From the NCBI RefSeq assembly GCF_030657435.1, contig NZ_JAUTWS010000032.1, positions 1 through 64,000 on the forward strand: a DNA stretch of 64,000 bases, read 5' to 3'. Each line of letters opens with the position of its first letter. Position 1 is the stretch's first letter. The stretch comes from Paracraurococcus lichenis (GTDB lineage Bacteria > Pseudomonadota > Alphaproteobacteria > Acetobacterales > Acetobacteraceae). Under the pieces are notes generated by a model. That model was not told where the DNA came from. It did not search any database and was given only the letters and a program-made list of their open reading frames with translations. Positions 50,747 through 64,000 of this stretch are shown here, piece after piece. Both the position numbers and the translations under genes were made by a program.

Positions 50747-51214
50747 ATGCTGCAGCCTTCCTCCAGCCCCGCGTCAGAGCGGTTCATCGACGACTACCTT
50801 CTCTACCTCCTGGCGCGCGCCTCCCACCTGATCTCCGCCGAGTTCCACGACCAGCTCCGGCGCCGCAGCATCAGCGTGCCGGTCTGGCGGGTCCTCGCCA
50901 GCCTCGTCGGCAGCCCCGGCGAGACGGTGACCGGCTTGGCCGAGACCTGCCTGCTGCAGCAGCCCACCATGACCAAGCTGCTCGACCGCATGGTCCGCGA
51001 CGGGTTGGTCCGGCGGATGCAGGATAGCAAGGACCGCCGCGTGGTGCGGGTGGCGCTGACCACGCGCGGGGAGGTGATGGCGGCCGATCTCGTGCAGGCT
51101 GCCAAGCAGCACGAGGCCGAGGTCCTCGCCCGCCACCCGGAGGCCGAGGCCCTGGCCCTCAAGAACCTGCTGCGCGGCATCATCGCCCGTCAGGCCCGCC
51201 CGCGGCGGGGCTGA
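50747..51214 (+). CDS. MarR-family transcriptional regulator
   Basis: The 155-residue winged-helix regulator has the MarR pattern: dimerising helix 1 (DDYLLYLLARASHLISAEFH), VWRVLASLVGSPGETVTGLA, recognition helix (QQPTMTKLLDRMVRDGLVRR) and the wing DSKDRRVVRVALTTRG with the conserved DxRxxxxxLT signature. It is divergent from the NicX-like operon, the classic position for a local repressor responding to a substrate phenolic or pyridine acid; Pseudomonas NicR, also MarR-type, controls 2,5-dihydroxypyridine breakdown. An efflux operon follows convergently. Confidence 0.92.
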   Translation: MLQPSSSPASERFIDDYLLYLLARASHLISAEFHDQLRRRSISVPVWRVLASLVGSPGETVTGLAETCLLQQPTMTKLLDRMVRDGLVRRMQDSKDRRVVRVALTTRGEVMAADLVQAAKQHEAEVLARHPEAEALALKNLLRGIIARQARPRRG

Positions 51215-51221
51215 CCCCGCC

Positions 51222-51311
51222 ATGCCGTCGCCAAGGACGCTGACCCGCATCATCCTGGCTCTGATGGTGATCGGCGCGGCGATCCAGGTGCTGCGGCTGG
51301 TCGCGGGGTAG
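51222..51311 (+). CDS. Possible 29-residue membrane peptide
   Basis: Seven bases after the marR stop, ATG opens a frame of 29 codons: a basic head (MPSPRTLTR) and one hydrophobic helix (IILALMVIGAAIQVLRLVA). Composition suits a small membrane protein that may be translated with marR. No strong ribosome binding site is visible (GGCGGGGC upstream). Too short for certainty. Confidence 0.35.
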   Translation: MPSPRTLTRIILALMVIGAAIQVLRLVAG

Positions 51312-51334
51312 CGGCCGGGCCGCAGCGATCCGCC

Positions 51335-52228
51335 CTACCGCGCCGCCTGCGCCGCCGGGGCGCCCTCGCGCGGCAGGACCGTGACCGTCGCGGTGCGGCC
51401 CGAGACCAGGCGCAACCCCTCCGGCACCCGGTCGATGGCGATCCGCACCGGGACCCGCTGCGCCAGGCGCACCCAGCTGAAGGTCGGGTTCACATTGGCC
51501 AGCATGTTCGCGCCCGCGGCCAGCTCCCGGTCGGTGATGCCGGCGGCGATGCCCTCGACATGGCCCTCGATCGGCGCCCGCTCCCCCATCACATGCGCGG
51601 TCACCCGGTCGCCCGGATGGATCCGCGGCAGCTTGGTCTCCTCGAAATAGCCGGAGATGTGGAAGCTGTCGGAATCGACCAGCGCCATCGCCGCCGTGCC
51701 GGCGGAGAGGTAGTCGCCCGGCCGCAACTCCAGGTTGGTGACGAGGCCATTGACCGGCGCCTTCACCTCCGACCGCTCGAGGTTCAGGCGGGCGGTGTCG
51801 CGCTCCACCAGCGCCTGCTGGTAGTTGGCCTCGGCCACCTGCGCGTCGGTCACCGCCTGTTCCTGCCGCTGGATCGAGACCGCGCTCTGGTCGAGCCGCG
51901 TGTAGCGCTGCTGGTCGCGCTGCGCCTGCAGCAGGCTGGCATGGCGGGAGGAGAGCACCGCCTCCGCCTGCTGCAGCGCCAGCGCGAAGCGGTCCCGGTC
52001 GATGCGGAACAGGACGTCGCCGCGGCGGACCGCCTGGTTGTCGCGCACCAGGATCTCCTGCACGAGGCCCGTCACGTCGGGCGCGATGCTCACCACCTCG
52101 GCCCGGATGCGGCCGTCGCGCGTCCAGGGCTCCTCCATGTAGTAGCGCCAGAGCTGCCAGCCGGTCAGCGCCGCGATGAGGACGACGGTCAGCGTCACGC
52201 CGACCCGGACGAGTTGCGAGAGGTTCAT
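51335..52228 (-). CDS. aaeA: AaeA-like membrane-fusion (HlyD family) efflux subunit
   Basis: The 297-residue periplasmic adaptor links an inner-membrane FUSC pump to an outer-membrane channel. An N-terminal anchor (VGVTLTVVLIAALTGWQLW) is followed by the barrel/lipoyl start TRDGRIRAEVVSIAPDVTG, a hairpin helix (QRYTRLDQSAVSIQRQEQAV) and the second lipoyl half (LNLERSEVKAPVNGLVTNLE), then the beta-barrel domain. The sequence resembles AaeA/EmrA. Its start overlaps the aaeX-like stop by four bases (ATGA). Together with AaeX and AaeB it would export aromatic carboxylates. Confidence 0.87.
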   Translation of the reverse strand: MNLSQLVRVGVTLTVVLIAALTGWQLWRYYMEEPWTRDGRIRAEVVSIAPDVTGLVQEILVRDNQAVRRGDVLFRIDRDRFALALQQAEAVLSSRHASLLQAQRDQQRYTRLDQSAVSIQRQEQAVTDAQVAEANYQQALVERDTARLNLERSEVKAPVNGLVTNLELRPGDYLSAGTAAMALVDSDSFHISGYFEETKLPRIHPGDRVTAHVMGERAPIEGHVEGIAAGITDRELAAGANMLANVNPTFSWVRLAQRVPVRIAIDRVPEGLRLVSGRTATVTVLPREGAPAAQAAR

Positions 52229-52434
52229 GCCAGGAGCCGGGTGCCGAGCGCGGCGATGGCGCCGAGCAGGATGACGAAGAGGGCGAGGTCGAAGAGCGGG
52301 CGGTGCCAGACGAGCCGGTAGAGGCCGAGGCGCTGCAGCAGCCGCCGGACCAGCGCATTGGCCGGCAGGGCGAGCGCCGCCCAGGCGAGCAGGGAGGGCA
52401 CGAAGATGCCGTGCAGGTCGAACTCGCCGGTCAT
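52225..52434 (-). CDS. aaeX: AaeX-like DUF1656 small membrane protein
   Basis: The 69-residue protein has two hydrophobic segments (LLAWAALALPANALVRRLL and LFDLALFVILLGAIAALG) joined by a loop with RLVWHRPLFD, the mark of DUF1656. It always goes with AaeA and AaeB; its role is unknown. It overlaps both neighbours by four bases. Confidence 0.88.
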   Translation of the reverse strand: MTGEFDLHGIFVPSLLAWAALALPANALVRRLLQRLGLYRLVWHRPLFDLALFVILLGAIAALGTRLLA

Positions 52435-54608
52435 GCCGCCTGCTCCAGGGCCGGGGCCGGATGCGTCGGGGCCGGCGGCGGCGCCGTGGGGAGGAGGGCG
52501 CGCCGGAGGCCCGACAGGGCGAGCGCCGCCTGCCGCGCCGCCCGGTCGCGGACCGGCATCGCCAGGCCGAGCGCCGCATCGAGCCGCGCCGCCACCGTCT
52601 CCGGCGTCGCCCTTCCGCGTGCCCAGGCCGCGACCGCGGCGAGCGTCGCCTCGATGCCGCCGCGCAGGGCTGGCGGGAGCTGCGGCGCCACCTCCCGCAG
52701 CCGCTGCACGTTGATCGCCGCCCGCAGCTCGGCCAGCTCGCTCACCTCGAGGGTCGTGGCATCGGCCGAGCCGATGCGCCCCGCCAGGTATTCGAAGCGG
52801 TCGAGCATGGCGGCGACGCTGCGGCGGAGATCGGCCTGCCTTCCCTCGACCAGGCGCGCCAGGTCGCGCCGGTCCGCCGCCACCAGCCGGCGCAGCCGCC
52901 AGTCCACCCCGAAGGCGCGCACCAGCCGCGTGCTGACCAGGCCGGCGGCGAAGCCGATGAGCAGCGCGACGGCGCCGTTCACATAAGAAGCGAACTCGGC
53001 GGCATAGGTCTCCTGCAGGGACATCAGGGCGACGGTATTGACCAGCAGCGGCAGGGCCGTGCCGATGGTCGCGGGCTGCGCGTGCAGCGCGCCCATCGGC
53101 AGGTAGACGAGGCCGAGGGCGAAGGCGAGCAGCGGGAAGCCGTCGATCGCCGGCAGCGCGGCGAAGAGATAGAGCGCGCCGACCACCGCGGCGATGCCGG
53201 TCATCGTCAGGAAATTCGCGATGGCCGGCGCCGGGTCGTCGAGCTGGGCGAACATGGCGGTGGAGACGGCGGCCATCATCGTCGCCGTGCCGCCCTCCGG
53301 CCAGGCAGTGGCAACCCAGGCGATGTCGCAGGCCAGCACGGCCAGCAGCACCGAGAGCCCGGTCAGCCCGACCAGCAGCGGATCCATCTGGCCGCTGGTC
53401 ACCGGCGCCGCGGCGAGGCGCGGCGGCGGGGCATGCGCGCCGGGGCGGGGCTCGAGCGCGAGGGCGCGCGCCCAGGTCTCGACCAGTTCCCGCAGCCGGG
53501 CGAGCAGCCCCTCCCGCAGCAGCGTGGGCCAGTCGCCGGCGGCGGCGGCCGCCTCCCGCTCCGCCGACCGCAGCCGGGCGAGCAGGTCGGGCGCGGCCGC
53601 CAGCGCGGCCGGCCGGCGGGCCGGATCGGCGGTCTCGGCCAGCCAGGCGCCGGCCGCCTCCAGGAGCGGTGCGATGGCGACCTGCGCCGGGGGTGCAATG
53701 GCGGCCTGCGCCGCTGGGGATGTAATGGCGGCCTGCGCCGAGGGTGCGATGGCGGCCTGCGCCGCCGGGGCGTCCCGCCGCAGCCCCTGCGCGCGGTCGG
53801 CGACCGCCGAGATCAGCGCCGGCACCGCCCGCGCCCGGGCGCGCAGGGCCTGCACCCAGGCGAGGCCGGCGCGCTCCGCCGCCGCCTCGTAGCGCGCCTC
53901 CTCGAACATCGTGTCGAGCGCGGCGCCGTCGCGCGCCACCTGCCGCCGGTCGGCGACGAAGCGCGCCTCGTCCAGCCGGCCGGCCAACGCCTCCGCCCCG
54001 AAGCGGGCCATGCTGGCGCGCCAGGCCTCGACGCGCGCGAGCAGCAGCGGGGCGGAAGGGCGCGGGAAGACCTGGTCCACCAGCGTCGCGCAGAGGATGC
54101 CGAGGCCGATCTCCTCCACCCGGGCGAGGGCGGTGTCGAAGATCGCGCCCGGTGCATCGACCGAGGGGAAGGCGATGAGCGCGGCGGTGAAGCCGGCGAG
54201 GCGGAAGGCATAGCTGCGCGGCGTCGGGTCGTAGAGCGAGCCCATGGTGCAGCAGGCAACCCAGCCGGCAAGGACGAGCGCGAGCAGCGGCGGCGCATCC
54301 ACCAGGTTCGGCACCGCCGCCACGCTGAAGGCGGCGCCCGCGAAGGTGCCGGCGAAGCGCGCCAGCGCCTTGGCGCGGAGCGCGCCGGAGAGCGGCTGGA
54401 TGACGATATAGACCGTGCCGACCGCCCAATAGGGGCGCGGCAGGTCGAGCCAGAGGGCGAGCCAGAGCGCGAGCATGGCCGCCGCGAAGGAGCGGGCCGA
54501 GAAGAGCCAGTCGCGCCAGCCGGGCAGGGGAATGGTCGGTCCTCCGTCTCCGCCGCGCCCAGCGGCGGCGCCCAGGGGCATGACGCAGCCGGGCGCTGCC
54601 GGATGCAT
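52431..54608 (-). CDS. aaeB: FUSC-family (AaeB-like) aromatic acid efflux pump
   Basis: The inner-membrane protein has up to 725 residues and two sets of membrane helices: an N-terminal set (SARSFAAAMLALWLALWLDL, PYWAVGTVYIVIQPLSGALR) and a C-terminal FUSC set (SVLLAVLACDIAWVATAWPE, MMAAVSTAMFAQLDDPAPAI), separated by a cytosolic helical part. AaeB pumps p-hydroxybenzoate and related acids. The cytosolic part contains a tandem Ala-Gln-Ala-Ala-Ile repeat. ATG 54608 or ATG 54581 may start it. Divergent from rplK, 250 bp away. First gene of aaeB-aaeX-aaeA. Confidence 0.87.
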   Translation of the reverse strand: MHPAAPGCVMPLGAAAGRGGDGGPTIPLPGWRDWLFSARSFAAAMLALWLALWLDLPRPYWAVGTVYIVIQPLSGALRAKALARFAGTFAGAAFSVAAVPNLVDAPPLLALVLAGWVACCTMGSLYDPTPRSYAFRLAGFTAALIAFPSVDAPGAIFDTALARVEEIGLGILCATLVDQVFPRPSAPLLLARVEAWRASMARFGAEALAGRLDEARFVADRRQVARDGAALDTMFEEARYEAAAERAGLAWVQALRARARAVPALISAVADRAQGLRRDAPAAQAAIAPSAQAAITSPAAQAAIAPPAQVAIAPLLEAAGAWLAETADPARRPAALAAAPDLLARLRSAEREAAAAAGDWPTLLREGLLARLRELVETWARALALEPRPGAHAPPPRLAAAPVTSGQMDPLLVGLTGLSVLLAVLACDIAWVATAWPEGGTATMMAAVSTAMFAQLDDPAPAIANFLTMTGIAAVVGALYLFAALPAIDGFPLLAFALGLVYLPMGALHAQPATIGTALPLLVNTVALMSLQETYAAEFASYVNGAVALLIGFAAGLVSTRLVRAFGVDWRLRRLVAADRRDLARLVEGRQADLRRSVAAMLDRFEYLAGRIGSADATTLEVSELAELRAAINVQRLREVAPQLPPALRGGIEATLAAVAAWARGRATPETVAARLDAALGLAMPVRDRAARQAALALSGLRRALLPTAPPPAPTHPAPALEQAA
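53671..53772. repeat. Four-unit tandem repeat inside the aaeB-like gene
   Basis: Four degenerate units of 24-27 bases, each containing (A/G)ATGGCG(A/G)CCTGCGCCG, follow each other in frame and encode AQAAIA-type blocks. Such a repeat may vary in copy number without frame loss, since unit lengths are multiples of three. Confidence 0.7.
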
Positions 54609-54723
54609 CGCCGCCGGCGCTTATGCGGCGGCTTCGCCCGATGCGCCACCGGGCAGCCCGGACCCTGGCCGGGGAAGCCCGGCGGGCCGCCGCCATGAGG
54701 ATCGCGCACCCCGTGAATTCCGC

Positions 54724-54752
54724 TTGACACCCGCGTCGCGCGCGCTCATACG
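54724..54752 (+). promoter_or_regulatory. Probable promoter of the rplK operon
   Basis: A perfect TTGACA -35 hexamer (54724-54729) is followed at 17 bases by CATACG (54747-54752), a plausible alphaproteobacterial -10. Transcription would begin about 100 bases ahead of rplK. The remaining intergenic sequence (54609-54858) holds no other gene. Confidence 0.55.
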
Positions 54753-54858
54753 CGCCCGCTCACTTCATCGGGACGCGGGAGGCGCCCCGGATCCGTGCCG
54801 GACCGGCAAGGATCCGGCGCCGTCGGCACCGCGGCTCCCTGACCCTCAGGGACGTATC

Positions 54859-55293
54859 ATGGCGAAGAAGATCGCAGGTTACATCAAATTGCAGATCCCC
54901 GCGGGCAAGGCGAATCCCTCGCCGCCCGTCGGCCCCGCGCTCGGCCAGCGCGGCCTGAACATCATGGCCTTCGTCAAGGAGTTCAACGCGGCGACCCAGG
55001 GCATGGAGCCGGGCACCCCAACGCCGGTGGTGATCACGGCCTATTCCGACCGCACCTTCTCCTTCATCACCAAGACCCCGCCGAACACCTACTTCCTGCT
55101 GAAGGCGGCCAAGGTCGAGAAGGGCAGCACCACGCCCGGCAAGGGCGGCAATGTCGGCCGGGTCACCCGGTCGCAGCTGCACGAGATCGCCAGGACGAAG
55201 ATGAAGGACATGAACGCCAACGACGAGGAGGCGGCGGTGCGCATGCTCGCCGGCTCGGCCCGTTCCATGGGCCTCGCGGTGGTGGAGGGCTGA
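54859..55293 (+). CDS. rplK: Large ribosomal subunit protein uL11
   Basis: L11 (144 residues) binds 23S rRNA at the GTPase-associated centre with L10/L12. The N-terminal domain has IKLQIPAGKANPSPPVGPAL with the flexible Pro-rich hinge, GQRGLNIMAFVKEFN, and the C-terminal rRNA-binding domain ends RMLAGSARSMGLAVVEG. ATG gives the normal MAKKIAGYIK start. Four bases separate it from rplA. secE and nusG, its usual upstream neighbours, are missing here. Confidence 0.98.
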   Translation: MAKKIAGYIKLQIPAGKANPSPPVGPALGQRGLNIMAFVKEFNAATQGMEPGTPTPVVITAYSDRTFSFITKTPPNTYFLLKAAKVEKGSTTPGKGGNVGRVTRSQLHEIARTKMKDMNANDEEAAVRMLAGSARSMGLAVVEG

Positions 55294-55297
55294 TCCG

Positions 55298-56002
55298 ATG
55301 GCCAAGCAGGGCAAGCGCCTGAAGGCGATCTACTCCGGCCTCGACCGCGACGCGCTGGTCTCGCTCGACCGCGCCATCGCGCTGGTCAAGGCGAATGCGA
55401 AGGCGAAGTTCGACGAGACCATCGAGATCTCGATGAACCTCGGCATCGACCCGCGGCATGCCGACCAGATGGTCCGCGGCGTGGTCGGCCTGCCGAACGG
55501 CACCGGCAAGACCGTGCGCGTCGGCGTCTTCGCCCGCGGCGCGAAGGCCGAGGAGGCGCTGGCCGCCGGGGCCGACGTGGTGGGCGCGGACGACCTCGCC
55601 GCCGCGGTGCAGGAAGGCAAGATCGACTTCGACCGCTGCATCGCCACCCCCGACATGATGGGCCTGGTGGGGCGACTTGGAAAAATCCTCGGCCCGCGTG
55701 GGCTGATGCCGAACCCCCGCCTCGGCACCGTCACCATGGATGTCCGCGGCGCGGTGACCGCGGCCAAGGCCGGCCAGGTGGAGTTCCGGGCGGAGAAGGC
55801 GGGCATCGTGCATGCCGGCATCGGCAAGGCCTCCTTCGACGAGGGCAAGCTGCTCGAGAATGCCCGCGCCTTCATCGAGGCGATCCAGCGCGCCAGGCCG
55901 ACCGGCGCCAAGGGCACCTATGTGAAGAAGGTGGCGCTGAGCTCCTCCATGGGGCCGGGCGTGAAGGTGGACCTCGCCACCCTCGCGGCAGCCGCGGCCT
56001 GA
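55298..56002 (+). CDS. rplA: Large ribosomal subunit protein uL1
   Basis: L1 (234 residues) forms the mobile L1 stalk that moves deacylated tRNA from the E site and autoregulates the L11-L1 mRNA. Family sequences are FDETIEISMNLGIDPRHADQ, GLPNGTGKTVRVGVFARG, DMMGLVGRLGKILGPRGLMPN (L1 signature) and GTYVKKVALSSSMGPGVKVD. Starts four bases after rplK. Confidence 0.98.
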   Translation: MAKQGKRLKAIYSGLDRDALVSLDRAIALVKANAKAKFDETIEISMNLGIDPRHADQMVRGVVGLPNGTGKTVRVGVFARGAKAEEALAAGADVVGADDLAAAVQEGKIDFDRCIATPDMMGLVGRLGKILGPRGLMPNPRLGTVTMDVRGAVTAAKAGQVEFRAEKAGIVHAGIGKASFDEGKLLENARAFIEAIQRARPTGAKGTYVKKVALSSSMGPGVKVDLATLAAAAA

Positions 56003-56403
56003 CGCCGCCGGGGGCAAGGCCCCCGGACGGCCCCTGCGCGGCGCGCGCGGGGATGAGAGATACGCCCACCTCCGGGTGGGCGGGCAGGGGAAGGTCGGGC
56101 GGGGCCCGTCGCGCTCGCGCGATGGGACTGCGGGCCTCCCCGAAACCTGTCCGAGACCGCAGGTAGCCCCCAAGGGTATTCCCCGGGGCTTTGATGGGAC
56201 GCTCCGTCCCGCCCGCGATAGACGGGGTGCCAAGGATTTCGTGCCGTCCCGGGGCAGCCTTCCGAAGGTTGGCCCGGGGCGGGGCGCATGGCTTGGTGGT
56301 CCGGCTCAGACAGGCGAACCAGGGCCTGCCGCGTCGCGGCGGGCCTGCGTGTGAACCGGCCGGAGCCCCTCCATCAGGCGCCGGCCATCGTTGGAGACGG
56401 GAT
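56003..56403 (+). promoter_or_regulatory. rplJ leader region with L10-binding leader element
   Basis: This 401-bp gap carries no gene. A hairpin (56008-56026, CCGGGGGC/GCCCCCGG) just after rplA may end or attenuate transcription, and another small stem (GCCCACC/GGTGGGC) lies at 56064-56081. At 56145-56164, ACCTG-TCCGAGACCG-CAGGT matches the kink-turn region of L10 (rplJ) leaders, through which L10(L12)4 represses its own translation; GC-rich sequences up to the start could form the rest of the leader. Exact leader borders are not determined here. Confidence 0.65.
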
Positions 56404-56928
56404 TTGGACCGCACGGAAAAGCGCGAGTTCATCGCCCAGCTCTCTGCGGTGTTCGCCGATACCTCCTTCGTGCTCGTCGCCCAGAACAAGGGTCTGACGG
56501 TCGCGGATGTGAGCGATCTGCGGCGCCGCATGCGGGGAGCCGGGGCGACGTACAAGGTCGCGAAGAACCGGCTGGCCCTCCGCGCCCTCGACGGCACCCG
56601 CTTCCAGGGCGTCCAGCCCCTGCTGAAGGGCCCGACCGCGCTCGCGTGGTCGAAGGATCCGGTGGCAGTGGCGAAGACCGCCATGGAGTTCGCCAGGACG
56701 AACGACAAGTTCGTGATCCTCGGCGGGGCGCTCGGCACCCAGACCCTCACCCCGGACGGGGTGAAGGCGCTGTCCGAGATGCCCTCGCTCGAGACGCTCC
56801 GTGCGCAGCTGCTGGGTCTGATCCAGACCCCGGCGACGCGCATCGCGGGCGTGCTGCAGGCCCCTGGCTCGCAGCTGGCGCGGGTGTTCAGTGCCTTCGC
56901 GAAGAAGGACGAGGCCGAGGCCGCCTGA
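56404..56928 (+). CDS. rplJ: Large ribosomal subunit protein uL10
   Basis: L10 (174 residues) carries the L7/L12 dimers of the stalk and represses the rplJL mRNA. The start is TTG (LDRTEKREFIAQL read as Met), with GGAG seven bases upstream; no ATG or GTG in the right place gives the normal family N-terminus. Typical segments: SFVLVAQNKGLTVADVSDLR, RRMRGAGATYKVAKNRLALR, LLKGPTALAWSKDPVAVAKT and the L12-binding C-terminal helix (LARVFSAFAKKDEAEAA). Confidence 0.96.
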   Translation: MDRTEKREFIAQLSAVFADTSFVLVAQNKGLTVADVSDLRRRMRGAGATYKVAKNRLALRALDGTRFQGVQPLLKGPTALAWSKDPVAVAKTAMEFARTNDKFVILGGALGTQTLTPDGVKALSEMPSLETLRAQLLGLIQTPATRIAGVLQAPGSQLARVFSAFAKKDEAEAA

Positions 56929-57060
56929 GGGGCGAGCACCACGGGGTGAGAGCCCGCCGGACCGAGGACTGTTTCCGGGTGCAATGCTTTGAAAGACCAA
57001 GCATGGCGCCCGGGTGTTGCAAACGGCAAGCCAAGCCATTAGATCACGAGGTACACAGAC

Positions 57061-57450
57061 ATGGCCGATCTCGCAAAGCTGGTTGACGAGCTCTCCAGCC
57101 TGACCGTCCTGGAGGCCGCCGAGCTCTCCAAGATGCTGGAGGAGAAGTGGGGCGTTTCCGCCGCGGCGCCGGTCGCGGTGGCGGCGGCGCCTGCGGCTGG
57201 CGGCGGCGCGGCCGCGGCCGCCGCCCCGGCCGAGGAGCAGACGGAGTTCACCGTCATCCTGGCCGCTTCCGGCGACAAGAAGATCAACGTCATCAAGGAG
57301 ATCCGCACCATCACCGGTCTCGGCCTGAAGGAGGCCAAGGACCTGGTCGAGGGCGCGCCGAAGACCGTCAAGGAGGCCGTCTCCAAGGACGAGGCCGCCA
57401 AGATCAAGAAGGTGCTCGAGGACAACGGGGCGACCGTCGAAGTCAAGTAA
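57061..57450 (+). CDS. rplL: Large ribosomal subunit protein bL12 (L7/L12)
   Basis: The 129-residue stalk protein recruits translational GTPases. An N-terminal dimerisation domain (LAKLVDELSSLTVLEAAELS) joins an Ala/Gly-rich hinge (around residues 38-58) and the C-terminal globular domain (EFTVILAASGDKKINVIKEI, GLGLKEAKDLVEGAPKTVKE). Standard size. 132 bp separate it from rplJ. Confidence 0.98.
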   Translation: MADLAKLVDELSSLTVLEAAELSKMLEEKWGVSAAAPVAVAAAPAAGGGAAAAAAPAEEQTEFTVILAASGDKKINVIKEIRTITGLGLKEAKDLVEGAPKTVKEAVSKDEAAKIKKVLEDNGATVEVK

Positions 57451-57468
57451 GGTCGCCTGCAGCATGCC

Positions 57469-57502
57469 CCAGGGGGCCGGCCGTCCGTCGCCGGCCCCCT
57501 GG
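57469..57502 (+). terminator. Strong hairpin between rplL and rpoB
   Basis: A 13-bp perfect stem (57469-57481 with 57490-57502) and an 8-base loop lie 18 bp after the rplL stop. No T-run follows. In many bacteria this gap has an attenuator or an RNase III site that lowers rpoBC expression relative to rplL; this hairpin may serve that. Confidence 0.6.
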
Positions 57503-57660
57503 ACCAGATCAGCGAGGTACGGGCGGGAACCCCTTGGGTTGCCGTCCGTGCTGCCGTTTCTGCGGTCCGCGGCCCCCGCCGCCGGATCCGACTCGGTGGC
57601 GGACAGGATCGAGGATGGCGCCGGGCCGGAAGGCCAGGGCGGAAGGGACACGGGACAGGC

Positions 57661-61839
<4,179 letters not shown>

Positions 61840-61870
61840 GCGCGCCGGCGTCCCCCTTTCCGTATCGCAG

Positions 61871-61893
61871 CCGTCCCCATCGCCCGGGGACGG
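61871..61893 (+). other. Hairpin between rpoB and rpoC
   Basis: An 8-bp perfect inverted repeat (CCGTCCCC / GGGGACGG, 7-base loop) lies in the 79-bp spacer, 26 bases ahead of rpoC. It probably acts in mRNA processing or stability, since the two genes must be co-expressed. Confidence 0.4.
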
Positions 61894-61918
61894 CAGGCTG
61901 GACCACAAGGAAGGCCGC

Positions 61919-64000
<2,082 letters not shown>

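Overview
The window is a very GC-rich (about 70% or more by eye) chromosomal segment of an alphaproteobacterium, most likely a Roseomonas-like member of the Acetobacteraceae. The clues are the rnd-lptC-lptA-lptB-rpoN-hpf order, the gltD-gltB order, a 1,560-residue NAD-dependent glutamate dehydrogenase, an FzlA-like FtsZ partner, an NDUFA9-like protein and an L10 leader of alphaproteobacterial type. Nearly all protein calls come from motif and family recognition by eye; no database search was run.

Layout. 0-6 kb: the tail of an IS630-type transposase, then (minus strand) hpf, rpoN, lptB, lptA, lptC and a short RNase D, followed by tRNA-Leu(CAG). 6-14 kb: an NDUFA9-like protein, glutamate synthase gltD-gltB and an FzlA-like protein. 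14-20 kb: a TPR protein, an NAD-binding protein, a nucleoside deaminase, an Asp-nucleophile alpha/beta hydrolase, and a minus-strand operon mtnB-mtnD-mtnC-uraD that joins methionine salvage to the purine-catabolic OHCU decarboxylase. 20-32 kb: tatA, a Bug-type binding protein, an OmpA-like protein coupled to a JmjC/cupin oxygenase, a fasciclin protein, NAD-GDH, a UMF1-type transporter, a HepT/MntA toxin-antitoxin pair and a CBS-BON protein.

32-45.5 kb is an envelope or exopolysaccharide island: a YjbF-like lipoprotein, a GT4 (WecA/MraY-type) phosphosugar transferase, an unrecognised tryptophan-rich protein, a YjbH-like outer-membrane protein, a large five-SLBB polysaccharide export protein and, divergently, a heparinase II/III-type lyase, a Wzz-like protein, a Wzy/ligase-like protein and a PglC/WcaJ-type sugar transferase. 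It has two possible priming enzymes but no ordinary glycosyltransferase and no flippase. A dense cluster of perfect palindromes (about 37.75-37.97 kb) separates the YjbH and SLBB genes.

45.4-54.6 kb looks like an accessory island for aromatic or N-heterocyclic compounds. A tightly packed five-gene minus-strand operon encodes a NicX-like ring-cleaving dioxygenase, an alpha/beta hydrolase, an HEAHH putative metalloprotease, an acyl-CoA dehydrogenase and an acyl-CoA ligase. A MarR regulator is divergent from it across an AT-rich intergenic region with an inverted repeat, and next to it is an AaeB/AaeX/AaeA-type aromatic-acid efflux operon. This cluster and the polysaccharide island are the best candidates for something not yet described.

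54.7-64 kb is the housekeeping rplK-rplA-rplJ-rplL-rpoB-rpoC cluster (rpoC runs off the end), with an L10-binding leader before rplJ and hairpins between genes. secE-nusG, normally just upstream of rplK, is not there.
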